From the NCBI GenBank assembly GCA_014237855.1, contig JABACD010000017.1, positions 20,997 to 84,996 of the forward strand: a stretch of DNA of 64,000 nucleotides. The letters run 5' to 3'. This stretch comes from Planctomycetota bacterium. GTDB lineage: Bacteria; Planctomycetota; UBA1135; GCA-002686595. The notes below the pieces were generated by a model, which searched no databases, was not told where the DNA came from, and saw nothing but the letters and a program-made list of their open reading frames with translations. The position numbers and the translations under genes were made by a program. Positions 56,377 through 64,000 of this stretch are shown one piece after another; the first letter of the stretch is position 1; each line of letters starts with the position of its first letter.

Positions 56377-56851
56377 AGCCTGCTGCGCTGCGCACGATCG
56401 ACTCGGTCTGATCTGGAGTGACATCACGAATGACGCGACCGGGCATTCCCACTACCAGCGATCGAGGCGGTACGACGAAACCCTCCTTGATCAAGGCTCC
56501 AGCCCCGATAATGGAGCCCTCTCCAATCACAGACCCGGCGAGAAGGATTGCTCCCATTCCGATCAAGCAGCCATCCTCAATCCTCGCGCCGTGCAGGACA
56601 CAGCGGTGCCCAACGGTCACGTTGCTGCCAATCACGTTCGGCACACCTGGATCGGCATGAACCATGGTCAGGTCCTGAATATTGGTGCGTGCCCCAATCG
56701 TGATCGGCGCGTCATCTCCGCGCACCACCACACTGAACCAGAGGTTGGTGTCCTCGCCAAGGTGCACCTCACCGGTCACGACGGTGTTGTCTGCCATCCA
56801 GGCTCCGCCCGGAGCCGCCAGCATCCGTCCTCGCTTTGTGAATTCGGTCAT
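56342..56851 (-). CDS. Gamma-carbonic-anhydrase-like hexapeptide-repeat protein
   Basis: 169 residues of left-handed beta-helix, with repeats such as NTVVTGEVHLGED, APITIGARTNIQD and GSNVTVGHRCVLHGARIEDG. The three candidate zinc His are in MVHADPG and GHRCVLHGA, as in YrdA/PaaY/Cam proteins. A C-terminal helix follows (RSAAGYVHAVREYL). Many members have weak or no carbonic anhydrase activity, so the reaction is uncertain. It lies 24 bases downstream of the CPBP gene and overlaps larE, so the three are probably co-transcribed. Confidence 0.88.
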   Translation of the reverse strand: MTEFTKRGRMLAAPGGAWMADNTVVTGEVHLGEDTNLWFSVVVRGDDAPITIGARTNIQDLTMVHADPGVPNVIGSNVTVGHRCVLHGARIEDGCLIGMGAILLAGSVIGEGSIIGAGALIKEGFVVPPRSLVVGMPGRVIRDVTPDQTESIVRSAAGYVHAVREYLAE

Positions 56852-56875
56852 CGTCAGTGATTGATTGCGGCCAGC

Positions 56876-57772
56876 TCAGCTCCAGAGGAGCGAGATCAGA
56901 CCATTCGCCTCGAGCAGGTCCCGGGCACCAGGGGAGTACAAGACGAGTAACAGGATGAGGCCGTTGTGGGTGGCATGAATCGCCCAGCAGGCCACGAACC
57001 TCTGACTGCGCTGCATGATGCTACCCATGACCAGGGCCAGAGCGAACACCGGCAGAAAGAGCGAGAAGCCATGAAGGAGTGCGAACAGCGCAGAGGTCAG
57101 CACCACGCCACCGACCTCACGAAAGTTCTGAACCATGAGTGGCTGTAAGAACGCGCGAAAGACCAGCTCCTCGAAGAACGGGAGGATCAGCACGGCGAAG
57201 AGCAGCGGCAGCCATATGCCTGAAGTGCCCTGTGCCAGGAACTCCTGCATGATGCTCTGCGGCTCTGCCTCGTAACCGATGACCTCGAGCACCCAGGGCC
57301 AAACCAGGGTCGTTCCGAAGATGGCAGGAAGGAGCAGGATATAGGAGCTCAAGCCAAAGAGCGCACAACGCAAGCTCCCTTCAGCTCGGAAGCCGAGGCA
57401 GCGAATCCCGTCTGGATCCAGCTTCGCCGCGAGTCGAAAGATCAGGATTGCCGGCCCCAGAAAGATCAGAGCCATGAGCAACAGGTTGCCCACGAGGTCC
57501 AGCTCACCCCCGTAGATCGAGGATAGAAGCGGCGGGTAGACAAGCACTCCGGCGAGCCAAACCAGCACAACGAGAACGAAGTGAGTAAAGCCCCAGCGCG
57601 CGAAGAAGTTGTTCCTCTCAGGAATCCAGACCTTCGATAGCGCTATCAACAGGGGCACGAGAATGAGCCCCACAGTGACCAGTGAGGCTCCGACCAGCAC
57701 CCGTATGCCCTCATCGGAGAGGTTGCTGATGCCGGAATCGGACTCGAGGAGTGTGCTTAGAGTGCAGAGCAA
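56876..57772 (-). CDS. CPBP-family intramembrane metalloprotease
   Basis: About 298 residues with seven or eight hydrophobic segments. The CPBP (Abi/Rce1-type) motifs are present: FFEELVFRAFLQP (motif 1, EExxxR), FALLHGFSLF (motif 2, FxxxH) and HATHNGL (motif 3, HxxxN-like). These enzymes cleave or process membrane-associated peptides. The start is uncertain. The TTG at 57772 with AGGG upstream avoids overlap with thiG; a GTG at 57700 is possible. The longer frame to 57943 would overlap thiG by 107 bases. Confidence 0.82.
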   Translation of the reverse strand: MLCTLSTLLESDSGISNLSDEGIRVLVGASLVTVGLILVPLLIALSKVWIPERNNFFARWGFTHFVLVVLVWLAGVLVYPPLLSSIYGGELDLVGNLLLMALIFLGPAILIFRLAAKLDPDGIRCLGFRAEGSLRCALFGLSSYILLLPAIFGTTLVWPWVLEVIGYEAEPQSIMQEFLAQGTSGIWLPLLFAVLILPFFEELVFRAFLQPLMVQNFREVGGVVLTSALFALLHGFSLFLPVFALALVMGSIMQRSQRFVACWAIHATHNGLILLLVLYSPGARDLLEANGLISLLWS

Positions 57773-57836
57773 TCTAGGGTCCCTGAAGGGTTGTGAACGG
57801 ATCGAGGAAGTGCCGCGAACGCCGTCGGAAAGGGCC

Positions 57837-58643
57837 TCAGTTCGGCCCAGCCCCGTCGATGGTTCCTTCCAGAGGCGAGGAGGCGTTTGCGTACAGCTTG
57901 CGGGGAATCCTGCCGCTGAGGTAAGCGTGACGGCCGGCGGCACACGCCAGCTTCATGGCCTCGGCCATCCGCAACGGTTCACGTGCGCTGGCGATGGCGG
58001 TGTTGAGCAACACACCGTCCACTCCCAGCTCCATGGCAGCTGCAACATCCGAGGCCGTCCCCACACCCGCATCCACGATCACTGGAATGTCCACCAGCTC
58101 CTGGATGATCCGAATCGCGTTCGGATTGAGCACGCCTTGTCCCGACCCGATCGGAGAACCAGCGGGCATCACGCTGGTCACGCCGGCTTCGGCCAGGTGA
58201 ACGCACATTCGGGGGTCGTCCGAGCAATAAACCAGCACATCGAACTCCTGAGCCACCAGCTCCCGGGCAGCCTCCAGGGTCCCGACGGGATCGGGTAGCA
58301 GGGTCTTCTCGTCCCCGAGCACCTCCAGCTTGACGAGGCGCGTGTCGAGCACGTCTCTGGCCAGCTCCGCTGTCCGGATCGCGCTTGCTGCATCGAAGCA
58401 ACCCGCCGTATTCGGCAGCACGTGGTAGCGCTCGCGGTCCACGAAGTCCAGCAACGAGGGTCCCTGGCTCGCGTCCAGGTTGACCCTCCTCACCGCCACG
58501 GTGACGCACTCGGTACCAGAGATCTCGAGGGCCTCGCGGGTCTCCTCAAAGCTCGCGTACTTACCCGTGCCTACGAGCAGGCGCGACTTCAAGCGCGCGT
58601 CTCCAAGCACAAGGGAGCCGTCTCTTAGATGTTCTTCTGTCAT
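57837..58643 (-). CDS. thiG: Thiazole synthase
   Basis: 268 residues, the usual length. ThiG condenses deoxyxylulose phosphate, dehydroglycine or glycine imine, and ThiS-bound sulfur into the thiamine thiazole. The opening [17 protein letters not shown] is characteristic. The Schiff-base Lys lies in [11 protein letters not shown], and the phosphate-binding end has [21 protein letters not shown]. It follows thiS by 50 bases. The other thiamine genes (thiC, thiE, thiF, thiO/H) are not in the window. Cytoplasmic. Confidence 0.96.
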   Translation of the reverse strand: MTEEHLRDGSLVLGDARLKSRLLVGTGKYASFEETREALEISGTECVTVAVRRVNLDASQGPSLLDFVDRERYHVLPNTAGCFDAASAIRTAELARDVLDTRLVKLEVLGDEKTLLPDPVGTLEAARELVAQEFDVLVYCSDDPRMCVHLAEAGVTSVMPAGSPIGSGQGVLNPNAIRIIQELVDIPVIVDAGVGTASDVAAAMELGVDGVLLNTAIASAREPLRMAEAMKLACAAGRHAYLSGRIPRKLYANASSPLEGTIDGAGPN

Positions 58644-58693
58644 GATCTACTTCGATTCTCTGGCAGCGCAAAGGGGGTGTTCGCCCATGAAGC

Positions 58694-58894
58694 TCATCCT
58701 CCACCGACCAGAGTCACGAGCTCGAGCTCATCACCATCTTGAAGCTCCACCTTCTCGCGCAGGTCTCGGCGAACGAGGCGACGGTTCAACTCCACCGCCA
58801 CCTGCTCTGGCCGCAAGCCCAGTTCGGTGACCAGGGATGCAACCGTGCAACTCGCAGGGATCTCTCGAGCTTCTCCGTTCAGCTGGATCTTCAT
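58694..58894 (-). CDS. thiS: Sulfur-carrier protein ThiS
   Basis: 66 residues from the ATG at 58894. It has the beta-grasp fold with KIQLNGEAREIP, TVASLVTELGL and DGDELELVTLVGGG. The C-terminal Gly-Gly is the residue pair that is adenylated and thiocarboxylated for thiazole synthesis. The terminal sequence has three Gly instead of two. It sits directly upstream of thiG. Confidence 0.93.
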   Translation of the reverse strand: MKIQLNGEAREIPASCTVASLVTELGLRPEQVAVELNRRLVRRDLREKVELQDGDELELVTLVGGG

Positions 58895-58958
58895 GAAGGC
58901 TGGTGGGTCTGGTAGAGCCCCCACAGGCAAGCATTCTCCCAAACGAAGGAGAGGTGGG

Positions 58959-60137
58959 CTACGGCACGCGCAAGAAAGCGCACTTCAAATAGTTCGACTC
59001 CGGCAAGGCCAACAGGGCCGGATGGTCAGGAGCAGCACCTCGCATCTCTTCCAACCAGACGTCCCGCGCTGCCAGGCGTGAGGCCGAGCCCAGAAACTGC
59101 ACGAAGTCCGGCTGACGTACGTTGTAGGAGCAAGAAGCGGAGACCAGCAGTCCACCAGGGTTCACCAGCCCCATGGCCCTGCGGTTGACCTCGACATAGC
59201 CCCGCTCGGCGCCCTTGATCTCTCGTCGATTTCGAGCAAATGCCGGGGGGTCAACCACAACCAGGTCGTAGGTCTCGCCCGCCTCGAGGCGATTGCGTAG
59301 CTCCTGCATGCAGTTCACCTTCTCGAACTTGACCTTGGCTGCCACGCCATTGCGTTCTGCGTTGCGGAGCAGGCGCTCACCAGCGCTTGAAGACTGGTCC
59401 AGGCAGATCACCTCGCTGGCCCCTGCCAGCGCCGCCCGAATGCCGAAGAGGCCATCGTAACTGAAGGCATCCAGGACTCTTCCACCACGATTGAGGTCAG
59501 CGGCACGAATGCGATTCACACGCTGATCGAGGTAGTGTCCCGTCTTGTGGCCACCGAGCACGTCAACCTCATACTCGAGGCCGACCTCACTGACCACGAG
59601 CGAGTCGCGAACCTCACCCTTGAGTGTCTCGACCCGTGTATCGAGGTCCTCGAATCGACGAACTGAGGAGTCCGAACGATCGACGATCGTCTCGAGCTCG
59701 AAGGGCAGGGCCTCTTCGAGCAACTCGACGAGAAAGTCCCGCATGCGGTCGGTGGCCTGGATCGAGCTCTGCACGACTGCGGTTCGTCCGTAGAGGTCGA
59801 CAATCCACCCGGGTAGGCGGTCGGCGTCTCCTGCGATCAGCCGGCAAGCGCCCTCGGGGTTGAGGTACCCCATCGCCTCACGTGCCTTGATCGCGCGGCC
59901 GACGCGCTCCACCCAGAACTCGCGCTTGGGCTGTGCCTTGTCAGAGGTCACCAGCCGGACGGCAATCTTCGAGCTCGCACTGAAGAGTCCCCAGCCAATC
60001 GAGTTCCCGTTGGGATCCTCGACGTGAAGGAGTTCGCCCGGCTCGGCCTCACCACCGGCGATGTCATCACGATAGATCCAGGGGTGCCCACCGAGCACCC
60101 AGCGCCGGCCCTTGCCGGAGAGGGTTACCTGTCCCAT
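58959..60137 (-). CDS. RlmI-like 23S rRNA m5C methyltransferase
   Basis: 392 residues. An N-terminal PUA domain (GKGRRWVLGGHPWIYRDDI) precedes an EEHEE-like linker and the Rossmann methyltransferase domain with motif I RVLDAFSYDGLFGI, HYLDQRVNR before it, the DLVVVDPPAFARNR loop and VSASCSYNV with the candidate catalytic Cys. RlmI modifies C1962 in E. coli 23S rRNA; RlmK-like enzymes share the layout, so the exact target is inferred. It lies 64 bases upstream of thiS on the same strand. Confidence 0.87.
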   Translation of the reverse strand: MGQVTLSGKGRRWVLGGHPWIYRDDIAGGEAEPGELLHVEDPNGNSIGWGLFSASSKIAVRLVTSDKAQPKREFWVERVGRAIKAREAMGYLNPEGACRLIAGDADRLPGWIVDLYGRTAVVQSSIQATDRMRDFLVELLEEALPFELETIVDRSDSSVRRFEDLDTRVETLKGEVRDSLVVSEVGLEYEVDVLGGHKTGHYLDQRVNRIRAADLNRGGRVLDAFSYDGLFGIRAALAGASEVICLDQSSSAGERLLRNAERNGVAAKVKFEKVNCMQELRNRLEAGETYDLVVVDPPAFARNRREIKGAERGYVEVNRRAMGLVNPGGLLVSASCSYNVRQPDFVQFLGSASRLAARDVWLEEMRGAAPDHPALLALPESNYLKCAFLRVP

Positions 60138-60326
60138 GTCTGTTCTGCCTCAATTGCTGGCATCGGGGCACCATCCGCGCAGGCGCCCAGCTCTCGCCTC
60201 CCCATCACGGTCGCGGCCGTCTGAGAATGGGAAGGCTCGATTCAAGAAGGGGGCAGGATACCGTCGAGTTCGCCTGACGTCAGGATCGGATCCATGAATC
60301 GGGAGGCGACAGCCGCCGAAGGCCCC

Positions 60327-62678
60327 TCACTCGTCCTCTTCTTCAATCACTGGCTCGGTGAGCAGCTGGAATCTGGGGTCCTCGCGCAGGGACGCCAGGT
60401 CCGGATCCGATCGCGCCCATTCCTTCTGCTTCTCAAGGGCTCCGGGACTGGAACGATTCTCCAGGAAGTCGGCCTCGAGAAGCTCCAGAGCCCGCTCCCT
60501 CTCGCCCAGGAGGGCAAAAGTGCAGGCCAGATTGTAGTAGCCCCGTGGAGACTCAGGCACGTCGGCGATCAGCTCACGCGCCTCCTCATCACGGCCAGAG
60601 CGTGCCCGGTAACAGGCCAGCATGATCCGCATGAAGTCATCCTGACGTAGGGCGTAGGCCCGCTCGAAGTACGCCAGGGCCGCCTCGGGATCCCTGGCCT
60701 TGACATTGGAGTTCACCGCAAGGGAGACCAGATTCTCGGAGATCTCCGCATCGACAGCATCAGCCGCTGCCCGAGCACCTCGCTCCTCGAAGTGGGAGCG
60801 CAGTCCCTCGAGGAAGTCGAGCGAGCGCTGCATGTGCTCCTCGGCCTTCTTCGCATCGCCCTCATCACTCCAGCTCCCGCCGATCAAGAGCTGCGCCTGG
60901 GCGGACAGGTGAACTGCCCAGGAGTAGTGCTGGCGCAGGCCCTCTTCCTCGATGGCATCTCCAAAGGCCTCAGCCAGCTGCCGACACTCGACGTTGCGAT
61001 CCTCCCGTCTCAGGAGCTCAGCCAGCTGCAAGGCATCCGCACTCGGCTGTCGCAGGCCGAAGAAACGCTCCTCGAGGCTCTTCTCGCGGAGATCTGTACT
61101 GACCCGATGCATCGCAAACGAGACCATCGTCAGCTGGCTCTCGAGCTCGGGATCGGAGTCGATCCTGCGCAGCTGTTTCATGCGCAGGTCATCGAACTCG
61201 CGCTTGAGGGAGAGAAACTCTCCCTGTGCCAGCCGTGCGAGAAGCCGTGAACGCCGGGGATCCACCACGGGATCGGCGATCTCGGGTAGGAGCTCAGGGA
61301 AGGGCTCGTAGCCCGGCATTTCTCTCCGGCTGATACTGGCCAGGGCACGCCCGATGGCCCTCTTCTGCTCGAGGCAGCGAGAGGCAGGCCAGGCCTCGTG
61401 ATGCCTGGCAGCGAAGACCAGCCGCGAGGGGCTCAGGGAGGCTGAGAAGAACGGGTCGAAGTTCGAGACCGAGGCCACGTCCGCTGCCTGGGCCACCAGC
61501 TGGGCCTCCAGCAGCAGCGAATGAGCTGCCCTCAGCTGGTGCAGGAGCGCCAGATCGTCCGCAGCCTTTCCCGCGGCCAGGCATCTGAAGACCTCCGTGA
61601 ACTCGACCATGGCCCGATCAATCAACAGATCTCGCTGTCGCATCGCACCACGTTCACCGGAGCGCTCGAAGTGTCGTGCTATCAATCCGTCCAGGAGGTC
61701 CGCGGCTCGCTCGAGCAGCTCACGGGCCTCTTCCGGCCGGTCGAGTGCAAGCAGTGCGTTGGCCTGGAGCATGGTCGACCGGGCGCGCCAGTTGCCGCGC
61801 CCGAAGGCATCCTCGGAGGGACTCGAACGCTCCAGCTGGCGGGCCCATGCGAGCGGCATTTCAGGAGAAATGCCACCCTCCTCGAGAGCTCGAATGACCC
61901 GTAGGTAGAGCAGCGGCCGGGTCGAGACCCCGTCCTCGGCAAACTGTGTCAGAGCACGGTCCGCGCGATCGTGTCGCTCCAGCTCCCGCAGTCTGGCCAG
62001 GAACAACTCGAGGCTCTCCTCCGCCGCTCGTCGCAGCATGGGATCGGGATCGGTGAGTCCCAGGACGATTGGGGCTCGCTCTCGAGCCAGCTCTCCCCCG
62101 CCTTCACGCTCCGCCAGACGCTTGCCATAGGCACGCAGAAAAACGGCCAGCACGTCGGCAGGCAGCACCCCGCCCTGTTCACCAAAGGATTCGAGCACCG
62201 CTTGCTCCAGGAGCTGGCGAGCCACCTCGGAGCGCAGGTACAGACGGTCGCTGAAGAGCTTGGCCCCATGGACTCGTTCCGAGGAGTGCAGCTCTCCTAG
62301 CAACCCAAAGAGTGTTCGCGCGGCGTCACCCGACTGTTCATCCGCCAGTGACTCGAGGGCAGCCCGCCGCACGTACCCGGAGGCATCCTCAGTCGCCAGT
62401 GACCGGAGCACGCTCAAGCGCTCGAGCCCGTCTTCAAGAGACTCGAGTTCGACGGCGGACAGGTAGGCGACCAGGGACTGGCGAGCGCCGGCATCAGGGT
62501 CGGAAAGCAGGCTCAGCACCTCACGGAGGTCCTCTGGCCGGGCTTTTTCGGCCAGTTCCTCAGCCCGATCCCGACGCTCTGCCAGGGAGTCCTGGACACC
62601 CAAGGGGCCGGCCCACGCCCCCAGCAGGGGGCTGGCCAGGAGCAATGGGCTGATCGATCGGAGCACGATGAGCTTCAT
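60327..62678 (-). CDS. Secreted HEAT/TPR-repeat protein
   Basis: 783 residues. A signal peptide ([16 protein letters not shown]) is followed by HEAT-like repeats in the first 250 ([43 protein letters not shown]) and TPR-like helix pairs toward the end ([37 protein letters not shown]). The C-terminus is acidic. It looks like a periplasmic scaffold, and no catalytic motif is seen. Its start overlaps the stop of the sigma-54 activator-like gene by four bases (ATGA), so the two are synthesised together. Confidence 0.78.
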   Translation of the reverse strand: MKLIVLRSISPLLLASPLLGAWAGPLGVQDSLAERRDRAEELAEKARPEDLREVLSLLSDPDAGARQSLVAYLSAVELESLEDGLERLSVLRSLATEDASGYVRRAALESLADEQSGDAARTLFGLLGELHSSERVHGAKLFSDRLYLRSEVARQLLEQAVLESFGEQGGVLPADVLAVFLRAYGKRLAEREGGGELARERAPIVLGLTDPDPMLRRAAEESLELFLARLRELERHDRADRALTQFAEDGVSTRPLLYLRVIRALEEGGISPEMPLAWARQLERSSPSEDAFGRGNWRARSTMLQANALLALDRPEEARELLERAADLLDGLIARHFERSGERGAMRQRDLLIDRAMVEFTEVFRCLAAGKAADDLALLHQLRAAHSLLLEAQLVAQAADVASVSNFDPFFSASLSPSRLVFAARHHEAWPASRCLEQKRAIGRALASISRREMPGYEPFPELLPEIADPVVDPRRSRLLARLAQGEFLSLKREFDDLRMKQLRRIDSDPELESQLTMVSFAMHRVSTDLREKSLEERFFGLRQPSADALQLAELLRREDRNVECRQLAEAFGDAIEEEGLRQHYSWAVHLSAQAQLLIGGSWSDEGDAKKAEEHMQRSLDFLEGLRSHFEERGARAAADAVDAEISENLVSLAVNSNVKARDPEAALAYFERAYALRQDDFMRIMLACYRARSGRDEEARELIADVPESPRGYYNLACTFALLGERERALELLEADFLENRSSPGALEKQKEWARSDPDLASLREDPRFQLLTEPVIEEEDE

Positions 62679-63682
62679 TCTGAGTCGTCTTCCTCTATCT
62701 GATCCTGCCCCTGAGAGCGTCGCCAGCGATACTCGAGGGCCCGGCGTGAGAGCCCAACCTGACGGGCTGCTCCGCTGAGATTGCCTCTCTGTTCCTCCAT
62801 GGCAACCTCGATCATGGCCAGCTCCATATCGTCCACCGAGAGGCCCTGGGCCAGGGCCCGGCTGGCCAGTAGTCTCGCCTCGCTCCGCAATTCCTGGTGA
62901 AGAAAACCGAGTTCCTCGGCCTGCACCTCTCCGTCCTCGGCCCGCCCGAGGACGAGAACCCGCTCGACCGCATTCTCCAGCTCGCGGAGATTCCCGGGCC
63001 AGCCATGGTCACGCAGCACTCCGTCTGCCTCCGGGGAGAACTCCCTGGTCTGGACCTCTCCGCGGCTGGCCGCATGCTCTGCCAGAGCCGACGTGAACTC
63101 GGACAGATCGCTCATCCGCGAGCGAAGTGGTGGCACGTCGAGAGTCACGACTGCCAGCCTGTAGTAGAGGTCCTCGCGGAACTCCCCCGCGGCAATCCGG
63201 CTGCGGAGGTCCACAGAGGTGGTCGCCATCATGCGAAGATCCACCGGGACAGGCTGACCACCGATCGGCTCGACGACGCGCTCCTGCAGAACCCTCAGAA
63301 GCTTGACCTGCAGATCCAGACCAAGGTATTCCACGCCCTCTAGCAAGATCGCCCCCCCATCAGCATGTCGAAATCGTCCCAGTCTCGACTCATGCGCCCC
63401 CGTGAAGGAGCCCTCCTCGTGGCCGAACAGCTCGGATTCCACCAGGCTGGCTGAGAGCGCACTCAGGGTGACCTCTACCAGGGGCCTCTCAGCCCGTGGC
63501 CCCAGCTCGTGTAAGCGCCTTGCTGCGCGGCTCTTGCCGCTTCCGCTCTCGCCCTGGAGGAGAATCGTCGCCATGGAGGCAGCCAGGCGTTGAAGCTTGG
63601 ACTCGAGTTCCAGCGAAGGCCCCGAGCGCCCCACCACGTACCTGGCCGCGCCAGGGCGGGAATTCTGGAGGTCGCCTGTCAT
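62675..63682 (-). CDS. Sigma-54 activator-like protein with altered Walker B
   Basis: 335 residues with an AAA+ domain (about 20-245) and C-terminal Fis-type helix-turn-helix ([19 protein letters not shown]). There is no receiver, GAF or PAS domain before it. Walker A is GESGSGKS. The loop that contacts sigma-54 is GSFTGA (normally GAFTGA). The arginine-finger region [22 protein letters not shown] is normal. Walker B, usually LFLDEIG, reads ILLEGVE, changing both the catalytic Asp and Glu. ATPase activity may be reduced or lost, making it a possible non-canonical regulator. Coupled to the downstream secreted HEAT/TPR gene. Confidence 0.88.
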   Translation of the reverse strand: MTGDLQNSRPGAARYVVGRSGPSLELESKLQRLAASMATILLQGESGSGKSRAARRLHELGPRAERPLVEVTLSALSASLVESELFGHEEGSFTGAHESRLGRFRHADGGAILLEGVEYLGLDLQVKLLRVLQERVVEPIGGQPVPVDLRMMATTSVDLRSRIAAGEFREDLYYRLAVVTLDVPPLRSRMSDLSEFTSALAEHAASRGEVQTREFSPEADGVLRDHGWPGNLRELENAVERVLVLGRAEDGEVQAEELGFLHQELRSEARLLASRALAQGLSVDDMELAMIEVAMEEQRGNLSGAARQVGLSRRALEYRWRRSQGQDQIEEDDSE

Positions 63683-63722
63683 GGATTTGGACGGAGGAAT
63701 GCACGCATGAAGAAGGGCCCTG

Positions 63723-63824
63723 CTAGGAGTTCGGACTCGGATCGTCTAAATCCAGCATTTGAGAGGCCTCGAGGGCCCCCTCAGGTTGACTCGTAAGGGA
63801 GGATATATCAAACTGATCGGTCAC
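63723..63824 (-). CDS. Possible 33-residue small protein upstream of the activator
   Basis: A GTG (63822-63824) with AGGGG six bases upstream opens a frame reading [12 protein letters not shown], then [20 protein letters not shown]. It stops at TAG 40 bases before the activator start. The product is acidic and soluble. Third-position G/C bias is weaker than in neighbouring genes. It could be a leader peptide, a small regulator or chance. Confidence 0.3.
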   Translation of the reverse strand: MTDQFDISSLTSQPEGALEASQMLDLDDPSPNS

Positions 63825-64000
63825 CTGAGACCCCTGAGAGTGTCGGCGGACCCCGCTGGCACTTTAGAAAGAGGCCCGTTCCCTTCGTACACCTTCGTGC
63901 CGCGGGGAAGTGGGCTTGACGCTTTTGATCGCTGATTCGCAACCGCGCCTGCTCCTACGCGAGCGCGGCCGTCCGACCGGTACGGTCGGAGTCAACAAGA
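63825..64000. other. Terminal intergenic sequence
   Basis: No gene was found. TTGACG (around 63917) could be a -35-like box on the plus strand but lacks a matching -10 box. The stretch ends in the palindrome described next. Confidence 0.3.
63972..63990. repeat. Short perfect palindrome near the window end
   Basis: TCCGACCG (63972-63979) and CGGTCGGA (63983-63990) flank a 3-base loop (GTA). It could be an operator or half of a terminator. No T-run follows before the window ends. Confidence 0.4.

Noticed and set aside
63860-63885. TGGCAC near 63860 considered as a sigma-54 promoter
   Set aside because: The required TTGC element at the -12 spacing is missing.

Overview
The window looks like chromosomal DNA of a member of the Planctomycetota, probably one of the deep lineages near Poly30/Saltatorellus. 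I infer this from gene content, not from a search. The supporting signs are a SpoVG protein with an inserted zinc ribbon, a fused AroD-AroE shikimate enzyme, secreted proteins ending in a 'CPCGN ... WYRD ... NLS' domain, prenyltransferase-fold secreted proteins, and a long MoxR/DUF58/BatA-type envelope operon. The DNA is GC-rich with strong G/C at third codon positions, so long antisense shadow ORFs are common and have been left out.

Layout. 0-6.5 kb: scattered single genes (cupin, a remnant of a secreted-protein C-terminus, a carboxypeptidase-regulatory-domain surface protein, a SAM methyltransferase, a DUF4345 membrane protein, an AlkD-like DNA glycosylase). 6.7-10.9 kb: two divergently transcribed lipoxygenase-fold proteins whose iron ligands are lost in complementary ways. 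11.2-11.3 kb: initiator tRNA-Met whose 3' end lies inside a perfect 27-bp inverted repeat. 11.3-20.8 kb: minus-strand housekeeping block (HEAT-repeat protein, aroK, aroDE, spoVG, ispE, panC, folK, pssA, small secreted protein) with several 1-4 nt gene overlaps. 20.9-24.8 kb: eno, an FtsB/DivIC-like protein and a secreted beta-propeller protein.

25.1-45.1 kb: a tightly packed plus-strand operon of ten genes: MoxR ATPase, DUF58, two BatA/vWA membrane proteins, a 1569-aa beta-propeller/TPR protein, a prenyltransferase-fold protein, a DUF4175-like membrane protein, a 954-aa coiled-coil protein, a Gln-rich secreted protein and a second prenyltransferase-fold protein. Most junctions overlap or are a few bases apart, so these probably act together as an envelope-associated complex of unknown function. 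45.2-51.5 kb: an orphan Cys-containing protein, a degenerate metallopeptidase-like envelope protein, secreted hydrolases, a methyltransferase and an RlmL-like rRNA methyltransferase. 51.9-55.1 kb: a large secreted beta-propeller/di-heme cytochrome c protein carrying the lineage-type C-terminal domain. 55.1-60.1 kb: minus-strand cluster with a monooxygenase-like protein, larE, gamma-carbonic anhydrase-like, CPBP protease, thiG, thiS and an RlmI-like methyltransferase. 60.3-63.8 kb: a sigma-54 activator-like protein with an altered Walker B motif, translationally coupled to a secreted HEAT/TPR protein.

The strongest candidates for something new are the paired lipoxygenase-like proteins, the 20-kb MoxR operon with its two prenyltransferase-fold members, and the tRNA-fMet dyad. 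All functional statements rest on motif recognition by eye; no homology search was run.
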